In this document: piece by piece, positions 1-11,099 of the stretch
Numbering within the stretch: the stretch's first letter is position 1
Layout: each line of letters opens with the position of its first letter
Origin: Nemertoderma westbladi
Lineage: Eukaryota > Xenacoelomorpha > Nemertodermatida > Nemertodermatidae
Direction: 5' to 3'
Length of the DNA: 64,000 nt
Assembly (NCBI GenBank): GCA_032718475.1
Contig: JAUCBJ010002686.1
Location: 1-64,000, forward strand
Program-made: the position numbers and the translations under genes
Notes under the pieces: model-generated
What the model was told of the DNA's origin: nothing
Databases searched by the model: none
What the model saw: only the letters and a program-made list of their open reading frames with translations

Positions 1-210
1 ACAACAATACATCCATCAGCATATCATCTTATTGGCTGATTCAAAACAATTCATTGGCCTAAAAACTGCTGATGATACTGCAAGATGATCCACATTCGTT
101 ATCTATTCCTAATGTTTGCAAGACTTAATTACATGCTACTGTACGATTGTCTTATCACACGTATAACAACACCATGTCATGGAATTGTGTATTTATCTTG
201 GTACATGGAC

Positions 211-232
211 CCCCCCCCCCCCCCCCCCCCCC
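211..232. repeat. poly-C homopolymer run
   Basis: An uninterrupted run of about 22 cytosines is seen directly. It is the first of many poly-C or poly-G runs in the window (also near 17336, 19988, 23379, 27877, 28066, 41031, 46927 and 53396). Homopolymer length is prone to sequencing error. No gene is seen in bases 1-388. Confidence 0.9.
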
Positions 233-388
233 CTCCAAAAAAATGACATTGCATGGAATTTGAAATATAGATAGATTTTCCTAACTCCTGCGTGGGAGAG
301 TTAACATATTTATTTTTGCTCTCGTATTTAGTTCATTTTTCTGTTTTATTCATAAAACGTATAGGGATTCTTTGGTACTGATGGAAAG

Positions 389-731
389 CGCTATGGCCAT
401 GCAAGGATTCCAAATTTGAATTTCGTCGTAATATAGCTGAGATACGGGCTTTCAAAAGTACCATGGTTTTGCACCTCCGCGAGACTATTTTACTCTATTT
501 AATAAATACATTATATTCTGGAACATATTGATAGTATGATTAAAGAGGTATTGCATATATGCCTAGTATGGGATAAACAAAATGTTCCAGAATAATATGT
601 TGTATTTATTAAATAGAATAAATAGCCTCGCGCAGTGCAAAACCTATGCAACTTCTGAACGCTTATATCTCAGCTATTCTATGACGAAATTTAGATTGTG
701 TTACACATTTGGAATCCTTACATGACCAGCG
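389..731. mobile_element. Foldback / MITE-like element with long imperfect inverted arms
   Basis: The left arm (about 389-526) and right arm (about 581-731) are imperfect reverse complements across nearly their whole length. For example, the end of the left arm reads TTCTGGAACAT and the right arm begins ATGTTCCAGAA, and both outer ends contain GGATTCC next to a CGCT/AGCG block. The arms are separated by a roughly 54-bp AT-rich loop. No open reading frame lies inside. This is the structure of a non-autonomous foldback or MITE element. Target-site duplications were not resolved, so the exact ends are approximate. The rest of 732-1374 shows no gene. Confidence 0.7.
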
Positions 732-1374
732 TTTAGGTATAACTGCTGCACAACTGGTGCAATATCGACAGAGACACCTTTTTTTAAACGATCGTAGATA
801 AAATTGAGTCCAAAAATTTCATTCCATGTACCAGTACCAGAATAACGACATTGTATTCCTGGACATGGCTACGGTACTCTACAGCAGCATCACCACCCCT
901 AACTACGGTGGCTGATTGAGGCCATACTTACTAACTGTATTTCTACGGTAATACCTCCGCCTATATTTTTCGTTTTTCGAATATACTGTAATTTAGAAAC
1001 GAAATTGCACCATTATTAGCATAGTCAATGCAAACATTTGGTAAGGCCTACTTTGGTAATTACAGTATTATAGGCCATTATTGATACTTTATTGTCTTGG
1101 TTTAATCTGGTTAGTTCGTTTTTTTCTGCACGTTATCAATACTGGAAATTAACATATTATCAAGGGGTGAGGGAAGGAGTGCGACTAATAAGGATATTAA
1201 TTTGCTAACATTATACTACGCTGAATACCCATAGATACTGCCTCGCCAACTCGCTGAATACCAAAGGGGCGAAATAATTTCGTATTTCTAGAGAAGGAAT
1301 TCGGGATGTTACTCCGCGACTCTACAGTTGAAATAAATTATTAATTGTTTTCTAAATGACTGTTCCAACTTTAT

Positions 1375-2769
1375 ATGTTAAAATATAAATTATGTTTATC
1401 TCCATTACTATTGTACAGTCTTTGTAAATTGGAAATGGCGCGGGTCGACGTTCAAGGTTTAACAGAAACTGCCAGTTGCTCGTGTAAGTCGTCGCAGAGA
1501 ACGCGCGGTATGTATTACCTGTACCTCATCATTGGATCACTCATCAGCTTATTGATGCTACTTCCATCAATCCAGACATCTCTAATAAACATTTCTATCC
1601 CCGGCTTCAATAAAGTCTGTAAATACATAGGAGATCAATCGAACTGCCCCCTTATCCTCAGTTATACAGCCATCTATAGAGTCTTCTTCGCCATGACTGT
1701 CTTCTTCTCTTTAATGGCGTTTCTAATGGTCGGAGTGAAATCGAATGAAAATATCCGAGGAAAGGTAAACAACGGCTTTTGGGTTTTCAAGCTCATTGCT
1801 CTTATAGTAATTAGTGTTGTTGCTTTTTATCTCCCAAACTTCGACGTTTTCGTCAACATTTGGTTTTATTTCGGTCTCATCGGTGGTTTCTTCTTTATCC
1901 TTGTGCAGCTCATTATATTACTCAATGTAGGACACGTCTGGAAAAAGTTGCTCTTTATAAATAACGACCCAGGTGAATTTGGTCTTGAATATTGCTGTTG
2001 TGTTGTATGTTTTTATAGCTCCTCCATCATCATAATGTTTTACGTTATCGCAGTGACGCTATTCGTAAGTATTTTAATTTATTACGCTAATGAAACCCAT
2101 TGCCTCAAAAACAAGATAATTGCTGTACTTAACTTACTTCTATGCATGGTTATCAGTGTTATTTCTGTCCTGCCGCCATTAAGAAATTATAATCCTCGCG
2201 TTAGTATCATACACTCCTCCATTGTATCTCTATATGTAATGTACTTCACATGGTCTGCTTTCTCCAGTGAACCTCCCACTGAAGATGGTCTCTACTGCGG
2301 ACCCATCGACGGCATCATTAGGATCAACAACGATGAGATTGTTGTAATGGTTGTTGGGCTCATTATCACCTTTATCGCCACCAATGTGTTCGCCCGGGGC
2401 ACCAAGAAGGATCCCGAGGCCTTTGATTGTTCCTGCTCATGCTTCGAGTGCTGCTGGTGTTGTAGAAGTACAGATATAGAAGAGGACAGCGAGGATTGTA
2501 GCTATAATTACTCCATTTACCATGGAATTCTTATGTTGGCTAGCCTCTATCTCATGATGACCATCACAGGATGGTCCTACCTAAGCTCGAAATCTTCGAC
2601 TAGCGGTCGCTGTTGGGCTGCTTTTTGGGTGAAATTAGTCTCATCTTGGTGTTGCATTGCTATCTACATGTGGACGATAATTGCTCCAATGATAAGAAAA
2701 GAGAAAACTAAAAGTGATATTAACACAAAGAAGAGACACTGTAATCTATGCTATACCTATGTATTATGA
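1375..2769 (+). CDS. Serine incorporator (SERINC/TMS family) protein, intronless
   Basis: The 464-residue reading frame is a multipass membrane protein with about ten hydrophobic segments. It matches the SERINC family in several blocks: a YRVFFAM helix start, NIRGKVNNGFWVFK, a long WFYFGLIGGFFFILVQLIILL helix, a Cys-rich cytoplasmic loop near residues 351-365, and a C-terminal tail after a W..IAP helix. Family members are membrane proteins linked to lipid scrambling or serine incorporation into membrane lipids. An in-frame ATG at 1435 (MARVDV) is a plausible alternative start, because the first 20 residues look unlike the usual Cys-rich N-terminus. Vertebrate SERINC genes have many introns; here the whole frame is one exon, so this may be a retrocopy, though it is intact. 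An AATAAA signal lies a few bases past the stop. Confidence 0.9.
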   Translation: MLKYKLCLSPLLLYSLCKLEMARVDVQGLTETASCSCKSSQRTRGMYYLYLIIGSLISLLMLLPSIQTSLINISIPGFNKVCKYIGDQSNCPLILSYTAIYRVFFAMTVFFSLMAFLMVGVKSNENIRGKVNNGFWVFKLIALIVISVVAFYLPNFDVFVNIWFYFGLIGGFFFILVQLIILLNVGHVWKKLLFINNDPGEFGLEYCCCVVCFYSSSIIIMFYVIAVTLFVSILIYYANETHCLKNKIIAVLNLLLCMVISVISVLPPLRNYNPRVSIIHSSIVSLYVMYFTWSAFSSEPPTEDGLYCGPIDGIIRINNDEIVVMVVGLIITFIATNVFARGTKKDPEAFDCSCSCFECCWCCRSTDIEEDSEDCSYNYSIYHGILMLASLYLMMTITGWSYLSSKSSTSGRCWAAFWVKLVSSWCCIAIYMWTIIAPMIRKEKTKSDINTKKRHCNLCYTYVL

Positions 2770-2777
2770 TTAATCAG

Positions 2778-2783
2778 AATAAA
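2778..2783 (+). promoter_or_regulatory. Candidate polyadenylation signal of the SERINC gene
   Basis: AATAAA occurs about ten bases after the TGA/TTAA-containing end of the SERINC frame, with further AATAAA-like copies near 2827 and 2862. The first copy is unusually close to the stop, so one of the later ones may be the one used. Confidence 0.35.
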
Positions 2784-3121
2784 CACATCCCTTAATTAAA
2801 GAAAAAGTATTTAATTTAAAACAATTAATAAATTTAAGAAAGAATATTTAAGTATGAGATAATAAAAAGGCATTATTTCTTGAAAAAGAAATATTAAACA
2901 ATATCATCACACTACTGAGTAGAATATTGCAATAGAGTGTATTGTTAGCATTATATATAGATATACCTATTGTTATTAATTAATTGATATATGTGGACTA
3001 ATAATTGTTGTAAAGGTGTAACATAAAAACCCAAAAAAACTATCTCATTTGCCAAAATGTGGCTCCCGTCTCTTAATTTTAAGGTACACCTAGCGATACC
3101 TTTAGTATTCACTCCTTTGTT

Positions 3122-3172
3122 GTTGGTGTTGTTGTTGTTGTTCGTGTTGTTGATGTTGTTGTTGTTAATTTC
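3122..3172. repeat. GTT/AAC-type trinucleotide microsatellite
   Basis: Imperfect GTT repeats interrupted by GGT and CGT are seen directly. On the minus strand they give the Asn-rich run of a 139-codon open frame (2951-3370) that is not regarded as a gene. Confidence 0.8.
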
Positions 3173-3202
3173 TAGTTGAGTTTTAGTTTTATAAGGCTTC
3201 AT

Positions 3203-3278
3203 ACGGCGCAGGCGCAGTGGGAAATTTGGTAGAGCGTTAGACTTGAAATCTCGATCAATCCCACCTTCCGGTGAATTT
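3203..3278 (+). repeat. tRNA-Ser-like SINE head or tRNA pseudogene
   Basis: A GCGCAGTGGG...GGTAGAGCG stretch resembles a pol III A box, followed by a GCGTTAGACTTGAAATC anticodon-arm-like segment of tRNA-Ser(TGA) type and a degenerate B box (CTCGATCAATCCC). The acceptor stem does not close, so this is a decayed tRNA-derived SINE or pseudogene, not a functional tRNA. The remaining sequence from 3280 to 3900 shows nothing else recognisable. Confidence 0.5.
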
Positions 3279-3939
3279 TTTGGTAGTAAGGCATTCAAGT
3301 AATTCACAGTACATGCATTAGTAGACGCGGACACATACGCGCTTGTTTGCACAGAAGTCTGGGAGTACACAATGCGCTATTTTAAAATAGGGGCTGGCTA
3401 TCAGAATATAATCTTTTAATGAAAGAACTACTTTTTTGGTGATTTTTCATAGAGGCAGAACAACACATGAAAATTAAAATTTAATCTGATGGTTTTGTTT
3501 TGCCTCATTTGCCCTTAGAACAAAATCCAGGACTTGGGTTTGGGTTGTTTTTACCTCTGACATTTTACAACTTTAATGTTGTGTGGGTTTGTTCTGATTC
3601 TACTGAATTGACCAATGTACGGCTTTAGGATTTTAACATGATGATGTATGCATAACATCATCTTCCGTCTTTGGTGAACAAATTTTTTGAAAAATTGTAG
3701 TACATGTATGTGTTATTCTGGCTCTCCTATATTGTCACACAATGTATTGATATGGTACATATTGTGCTGCTTACTAGTACCAGTACCAATACTGACCAGA
3801 ACCAACAGCGACCGACATCAGGTACTGTAGGCCTAGAATTAGTTATTAAGGACTAGAGTATAGTCTGTATGTCGCTCGAACCTTTAATTAGACTGTAGAT
3901 TGGTTGCTAACTAGTTACATTAGATTACATTCCAGTATA

Positions 3940-6900
3940 GACAAGCTGGTTCTACCACTAGAGCTATATCTACCGCGGGCACCACATGAGCTGTTTCTAC
4001 CGGTAGTACCACATTTGTGCTGGTTCTACCGGTGGCACCATTTGTGCTGGTTCTACAGGGGTACCATATGGGCTGGTTCTACCGCGGGCACCAATTGAGC
4101 TGTTTCTACCGGTAGTACCACATTTGTATGCTGGTTCTACCGGTGGCACCATGTGGGCTGGTTCTACCGCGGGCACCAATTGAGCTGTTTCTACCGGTAG
4201 TACCACATTTGTATGCTGGTTCTACCGGTGGCACCATGTGGGTTGGTTCTACCGCGGGATCCAATTGAACTGTTTCTACCGGTAGTAGCACATTTGTGCT
4301 GGTTCTACAGGGGTACCATATGGGCTGGTACTACAGCGGGCACCACATGAGCTGTTTCTACACTGTGACACCACTTAGGCTGGTTCTACCGCAGGCACCA
4401 CTTAGGCTGGTTCTACCGCAGGCACAATTTGTGCTGGTTCTACCGCGGGCACCACAAAAGCTGTTTCTACCGGTGGCACCATTTGTGCCGGTTCTACAGC
4501 GGCACCACTTTGGCTGGTTCTACCGCGGGCACCACATGAGCTGTTTCTACACTGTGACACCACTTAGGCTGGTTCTACCGCAGGCACCACTTAGGCTGGT
4601 TCTACCGCAGGCACAATTTGTGCTGGTTCTACCGCGGGCACCACAAAAGCTGTTTCTACCGGTGGCACCATTTGTGCCGGTTCTACAGCGGCACCACTTT
4701 GGCTGGTTCTACCGCGGGCACCATTTATGCTCGTTCTACCGGTGGCACCATTTGTGCTGGTTCTACAGGGGCACCACTCGGGCTGGTTCTACCGCGGGCA
4801 CCATTTGTCCTCGTTCTACCGGTGGCACCATTTGTGCCGGTTCTACAAGGGCACCACTTGGGCTGGTTCTACCGCGGGCACCATTTGTGCTCGTTCTATC
4901 GGTGGCACCATTTGTGCCGGTTCTACAGGGGCACCACTTGGGCTGGTTCTACCGCATTCACAATTTGTGCTGGTTCTACCGCGGGCACCACAAAAGCTGT
5001 TTCTACCGGTGGCACCATTTATGTGCCGGTTCTACAGGGGCACCACTTGGGCTGGTTCTACCGCGGGCACCAGTTGTGCTCGTTCTACCGGTGGCACCAA
5101 TTGTGCCGGTTCTACAGAGGCACCACTTGGGCTGGTTCTACCGCGGGCACCATTTGTGCTTGTTCTACCGGTGGCACCATTTGTGCTAGTTCTACAGGGG
5201 CACCACAGGAGCTGTTTCTACCGCGGGCAACATTTATTCTGGTTCTACCGATGGCACCATTTGTGCTGGTTCTACCGGTGGTACCATTTGTGCCGGTTCT
5301 ACAGGTGACACCACTTAGGCTGGTTCTACCAGGGGCACCACTTGAGCTGTTTCTACCGCGGGCACCAGTTGTGCTCGTTCTACCGGTGGCACCATTTTTG
5401 CCGGTTCTACAGGGGCACCACTCGGGCTGATTCTACCATGGGCACCACTAGGGCTGGTTCTACCAGGGGCACCACTTGAGCTGTTTCTACCGCGGGCACA
5501 ATTTGTGCTGGTTCTACTGCGGGCTCCACAATAGCTGTTTCTACCGGTGGCACCATTTGTGCCGGTTCTACAGGGGCACCACTTGGGCTTGTTCTACCGT
5601 GGGCACCACTTGAACTGGTTCTACGACGGGCACCAATTGAACTGGTTTTACCGCGGGCACCACTTGGACTTGTTCTACCGCGGGCACCACATGAGCTGGT
5701 TCTACCGCGGGCACCACTTGTCCCGGTTCTACTGCGGGCATCACAATAGCTGTTTATACCGGTGGCACAATTTGTGCCGGTTCTATAGGGGGCACCACTT
5801 GAGCTGTTTCTACCGCGGACACCATTTGTGCTCGTACTAACGGTGGCACCATTTGTGCTGGTTTCACAGGGGCACCACTCGGGCGGGTTCTACCAGGGAC
5901 ACCATTTGAGCTGTTTCTACCGCGGGCACCATTTGAGCCGGTTCTACAGGCGGCACCACTTGAGCTGGTTCTATCAGGGACACCACAGGAGCTGTTTCTA
6001 CCGCGGGCACCATTTGTTCTGGTTCTACTGCGGGCACCACTTGAACTGGTTCTACCGCGGGCACCACTTGAACTGGTTCTACCGCGGGCACCACTTGTGC
6101 CAGTTCTACAGGGGCACCACAGGAGCTGTTTCTACCGCGGGAACCATTTGTTCTGGTTCTACCCCGGGCACCATTTGTGCTGCTTCTACCGCGGGCACCA
6201 ATTGAGCTGGTTCTACTGCGGGCAGTACTTGAGCTGGTTCAACCGCGGGCACCACATGAACTGGTTCTACCGCTGGCACCATTTGTGCTGGTTCTACCGC
6301 GCGCCTCACTGGGCTGGTTCTACCAGGGGCATCACAAGAGCTGTTTCTACCGCGGGCACCACTTGAACTGGTTCTACCGCGGGCACCACTTGTGCCAGTT
6401 CTACAGGGGCACCACTTGAGCTGGTTCTATCAGGGACACCACTGGAGCTGTTTATACCGCGGGTACCATTTGTTCTGGTTCTACCCCGGGCACCATTTGT
6501 GCTGGTTCTACCGCGGGCACCAATTGAGCTGGTTCTACTGCGGGCAGCACTTGAGCTGGTTCAACCGCGCGCACCACATGAACTGGTTCTACTGCTGGCA
6601 GCACTTGGGCTGATTCTACCGCGGGCCTCACTGGGCTGGTTCTACCGCGGACACCACAGGAGCTTTTCTACCGCAGTCACCATTTGTGCCGGTTCTACAG
6701 GGGCACCACTTGAGCTGGTTCTATCAAGGAAACCACAGGAACTGTTTCTACCGCGGGCACCATTTGTTCTGGTTCTTCAGGGGCACCACTTGAGCTGGTT
6801 CTATCAGGGTCACCACAGGAGCTGTTTCTACCGCGGGCACCACATGAGCTGTTTCTACCGGTAGTACCACATTTGTGCTGGTTCTACCGGTGGCACCATT

Positions 6901-7552
6901 TGTGCTGGTTCTACAGGGGTACCATATGGGCTGGTTCTACCGCGGGCACCAATTGAGCTGTTTCTACCGGTAGTACCATATTTGTGCTGGTTCTACTGGT
7001 GACACCATATTTGCTGGTTCTACCGCGGGCACCATTTGTGTCGGTTCTACAGGGGCACCACTTGAGCTGGTTCTATCAGGGAAACCACAGGAACTGTTTC
7101 TACCGCGTGCACCATTTGTTCTGGTTCTTCAGGGGCACCACTTGAGCTGGTTCTATCAGGGTCACCACATGAGCAGTTTCTACCGCGGGCACCACATGAG
7201 CTGTTTCTACCGGTAGTACCACATTTGTGCTGGTTCTACCGGTGGCACCATTTGTGCTGGTTCTACAGGGGTACCATATGGGCTGGTTCTACCGCGGGCA
7301 CCAATTGAGCTGTTTCTACCGGTAGTACCATATTTGTGCTGGTTCTACTGGTGACACCATATTTGCTGGTTCTACCGCGGGCACCATTTGTGTCGGTTCT
7401 ACAGGGAGCACCACTTGAGCTGTTTCTACCGGTGGCACAAATTGAGCTGTTTCTACGGGTGGCACCATTTGTGCTGGTTCAACCGCGGGCCTCACTGGGC
7501 TGGTTCTACCAGGGGCACCACAGGAGCTGTTTCTGCCGCGGCAGCACTTAAA
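3940..7552. repeat. 27-bp GC-rich minisatellite array A
   Basis: About 130 imperfect copies of a 27-bp unit of the type GCTGGTTCTACCGCGGGCACCATTTGT are seen. Because 27 is a multiple of three, long frames stay open in all three forward frames at once (for example 4296-5189, 4618-5430 and 4727-5308) and on the reverse strand. The encoded 9-residue repeats (GHHLSWFYR, AGSTAGTIC, VLPRAPFVL) do not suggest one selected frame. Higher-order duplications are visible: a block at about 4340-4525 recurs 189 bp (seven units) downstream, and a block at about 6846-7050 recurs about 352 bp downstream. I treat it as non-coding satellite. Confidence 0.93.
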
Positions 7553-9157
7553 CCTCATTGTACCAGGGGACATTGTGTGTTCCTCGGTCTGGCTTATTTT
7601 TTTATCTTCAATCTTGCAGCACTGGCTCCGTGCAGGTAGTAGACCCTGCCATCTTTGACGCAACGCGCAATGCCTTTTTGGCCTTTAATGAAACTTTATG
7701 CTAAGGTTCGATAAAATGAGACAAATTATTCCGTCACAAACAATTTTGTTGCTCAGAATCTTTTACTCTAGAATTCATATTATTGATCAGATATTTTTAG
7801 ATTACTTGCTTCCAATGCGCGGAAAAATTTTTATAATTAAAAGGAAATAATTGTAGAATAAAAGTAGGAAGTAAAAATGTACATGTGGAATGATAAATTA
7901 TGGACTATGGTTTTTGTTAATAGGCACAAGTTGGGAGATTCCCCTAACATTTATAATTTGAATGACAAAGACAGAGAAGGTAGGCCTAGGTACTATCCGG
8001 TCTGCCGACCTCCGCACTGCACTACTTATTAAAAGCTTGATAGCGTGGCACTTAATTTTTACTTTAGTGCACCTACTTTCCATTTTTTGTACTACAGTAA
8101 CTTGTGTTTGCTACCTTTATTAATTAATGGTCTTCCCCAACGGAATCTTGCAATGTTTTGTTCTAGAAAATTATTTCTCTAAGGATAATGCGATAGCTAG
8201 GTACCATTGTTTGGTAGCTAGTGATTCTAAATTTTATCTATTTTCGTGATAGCTAGTGTTTTAGATGGTAGCAGCTAGTGTACTTTTCAACTATATGTTT
8301 TTATATTTCACTGTAAATTTTAATTTCTAGCACAAAAGGCTCTTTTTACTAATAAATAAGCAATTTTACAATGAATGTTTTTGGCATTACTAGCCTATGT
8401 TATGGGTACCCATAACATAGTAATGCCTTAATTTCGTAGTAGTGAGACTCTTTGTGGAGTTGCCTCCAGTAGCCTCTGAGTGTTTGAACCCTAAATTTTG
8501 GGACGAGTTAACGTTTTTCATAAGTTTGAATGGGCTGATTATTATCACCACTCATACTAAATAATAAGTAAAGACAATATAATGACAGTGGCCTAGAAAT
8601 AACGTTTATTTTATCATTAATATAATCCCAATTCAAATACATTATTTGAAATTTTTCTCGAAAAAATAAGACTTTTCGCATTTTTTTTTAAAACACTAAC
8701 TGCCATGAAAAATTAACTTTTAGTGAGTGGAAAATATGTTCCAGAACAACAATAAATAGCTAAAAATAGCTACAAAACATATATTTAAAAAGAAGACGAA
8801 ATGTGACACCGGCTAAACTACAGTACCGGTAGTACCTCCAATCTAAACGTCCTTGCTGTAATACGTTAATTGTTATATATCGGGCATTATTGTTCCCTTT
8901 GTACCGGGTAGCCATTTTCTTTAAAGGTGATACAGTATATTGGTAACTAAGAGGATAAATTTATCAAAAGGGGAAAGTGGACAGACATAAAAAGAGAACT
9001 TAGTTTATTTTTGGTTAGAAACACTATCAAGGTGACTTGCTCCTTTCTTCTAAAAACCCATAGTCGAGTAGAAAACAGGCTGGGGGTGGAAATTTGCCAT
9101 GGTCAATAAAATAAATAAAAACATTTTTTTTTGTAAACATTCCCTAATTAGTGCTGA
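7553..9157. other. AT-rich intergenic stretch without a recognisable gene
   Basis: Both strands were read and no exon, RNA gene or domain was recognised. A short minus-strand frame at 7898-8083 has no coding features. A strong palindrome lies at 8383-8427. Confidence 0.6.
8383..8427. repeat. 45-bp near-perfect palindrome (cruciform-capable)
   Basis: A perfect 26-bp palindrome (8395-8420) is centred on GGGT/ACCC. In addition the 8-bp block GGCATTAC at 8383-8390 is matched by GTAATGCC at 8420-8427. The unit can form a hairpin on either strand. Confidence 0.85.
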
Positions 9158-9407
9158 ACCGCAAACCGGACATTACCGAAATTCCTTCCTTCGCATGAAG
9201 TAAAAAAAACACCAACGGAATTATTACGTAAAAAATGTCTCATTACATTCTTGATAATATTTACATTATTAATATTGCTATTATTTTGTATATTAATTCC
9301 CTTAACCATTTCGGTTTCATATGTTGATACTAATATATTTGGATTTCGGGAAGAGGAACCAGAAACAACTACAGTAGAATTAACAACTACAGCGTGCACG
9401 TGTCCAG
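9158..9407 (+). CDS. Candidate exon: cytoplasmic and transmembrane part of a type II membrane mucin-like protein
   Basis: This open stretch encodes a basic segment (EVKKTPTELLRKKC), then a roughly 22-residue hydrophobic segment (ITFLIIFTLLILLLFCILI) and an acidic/Thr-rich stalk (EEEPETTTVELTTTACTC). That order fits a signal-anchor type II membrane protein. A clean donor CCAG|GTGAAT at 9407/9408 ends it in phase 1, which matches the acceptor at 13588. No in-frame ATG precedes the hydrophobic part, so an upstream exon is expected; the true acceptor is not determined and 9158 is only the limit of the open frame. The link to the downstream exon is inferred from phase and amino-acid character, not from homology. 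Confidence 0.4.
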
Positions 9408-10145
9408 GTGAATGTTATTCATTATTCTATACAGTATACAGTACATATTCTCTTTATTTTTGTTCTCATTTTTTGAAGTCGAATATGTTAATTTACGAGC
9501 GCAGCGAGTTAATTTAGAAAACGAGACACGGGTATTTAAAAACTGAAATTATCGAAATATATTTGATTTCACTTAAAAAATACAATAAAGTAATAAATTA
9601 TAATACTTCACCTTTATAGATGTGTTCAATTAGACTATTGTTATTTTATTTTATAATCGAAATAGACAAAGAAAAGTGTTAATGTGTTCAAAAATTTAAA
9701 CCTGGATAAATTCTTAGACAATTATTTGGAATAACTAAGTTCGTAAACTAGACCTACTGTATGTATCATTCTATTACCTTTTTTATTATCTTTTATTATT
9801 TTTAAATGGCAATTGCAAAGGGAAACTGCTTGATCGCTACTTGGAAGGCTTTGTCTATGTAAAGTGTCAGCTAGCTCATTTATAATCCAACAATAATTAA
9901 AATAATAAAGTCATCCTGAAATAGCAAAAAGTAGGCCTAAAAAAATAATAGAAAAATAAATAAAAAGTTTTATTCGGCCATTAGGGTAGGAATTACGCAC
10001 GAAATCTGACGACTTATCCAGTCTGGCCCCCTCAGAACTATACTCCCAAGAGGAAACCTACTCAATTAGCTACGATGGATGCAAAGCACAGGCAATATGC
10101 AATTTAAGGCAATTTAAAGCAATTTAAATCATTCGTGTCAAAACG

Positions 10146-10236
10146 AAAACTCCCCTGGTCCCCATACGAGGATCGCACCCACGACCTCCAGAGGGACGTG
10201 AAATCAAGGCAACGGATTTAACCACGTCAAGGTAGA
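10146..10236 (-). repeat. tRNA-derived SINE-like segment
   Basis: On the minus strand a pol III B-box-like GTCGTGGGTGCGATCCTCG is preceded by GTGGTTAAATCCGTTGCC, an A-box-like/D-arm segment, and an anticodon-arm-like segment. The stems are imperfect, so it is read as a SINE head or tRNA pseudogene. Confidence 0.5.
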
Positions 10237-10789
10237 CATTATACGCATATTGTCGATATTAAATTAGTTTCGGTATTCAGAGAATTTCCCATATGTAATT
10301 CTCCAACTTATAGGTATGAGCCAAGAGAGAGTTGTCGGTGTTTTGAGTTTCACACGATCACCATTCACATCACTTATTAACCAATCCAATTATTTACTAT
10401 AATAAATTATTAACTATATTACTAACTATTAGCTTAATAAACTAAAATTATAGGTATCCTAGATTCGAGCAAAAATGTTTGTGTTTTTAAGCCTCTTAAA
10501 AGGTACCAACTCCTAAAAGGTACCAACTAAAATGATTTTAAAAATGTCTGTTGACAAATCTTACAAATTATGTTGTAAAAATATTGTATGTTACAAATTT
10601 CTGTTGACCTGGAAACTAAATTATTGGTAACTATGACGAAGCTCATAGCCAGAAAGTTGACTAAAGTTTTTATGCATCAAATTTGGGAAAAACCACACCA
10701 ATAGTTATTTACCTTGTTGCTATGGAAAATCTATGTCGTTTGGGAAAAATCCTGACATTATAAATAATATACATTTATATTTGTTAGGT

Positions 10790-10950
10790 TCCCATTATAC
10801 TGCTGGGTTGGCGTCGGCACTAATGTCTAAAGTGTCTTGCCTAAGGACACAACAACAACAACGGTGTGAAATTTCTACAGCCTTTACTCGGATTTGAACC
10901 TACGCCATCAAACACTATTGTGAAAGCAGCCAGGCGCTGTATCCAATCGG
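10790..10950 (-). repeat. tRNA-derived SINE with conserved tail
   Basis: On the minus strand the head contains CGCCTGGCTGCTTTCACAATAG and the B-box-like GTAGGTTCAAATCCG. The body contains GTTGTTGTTGTGTCCTTAG and GGCAAGACACTTTA, a block that recurs in SINEs of several marine animals (from general knowledge). It lies in the inferred intron of the mucin-like gene. Confidence 0.6.
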
Positions 10951-11099
10951 AAATCGGGACATTGAAGTTGAGCCACATTATAGGCTTTGGGCCAGCCGGT
11001 TTAGGCCCTGTTCGTCTGTATGTGAGCCTGACCGTATACGAGTTGGCTTAGTGATTACTATACTGCACTACAGTACCATAGTGATCTACAGCCGTGAGC

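Noticed and set aside
3203-3278. Functional tRNA-Ser gene
   Set aside because: The acceptor and T stems do not pair, so it is a tRNA-derived repeat or pseudogene.
2951-3370. 139-codon minus-strand frame
   Set aside because: Spans a trinucleotide microsatellite and a tRNA-like segment; composition is not coding-like.
4296-5430. Long overlapping frames of 193-297 codons taken as genes
   Set aside because: They lie in a 27-bp tandem repeat and exist in three frames at once, as the period is a multiple of three; no single frame shows selection.
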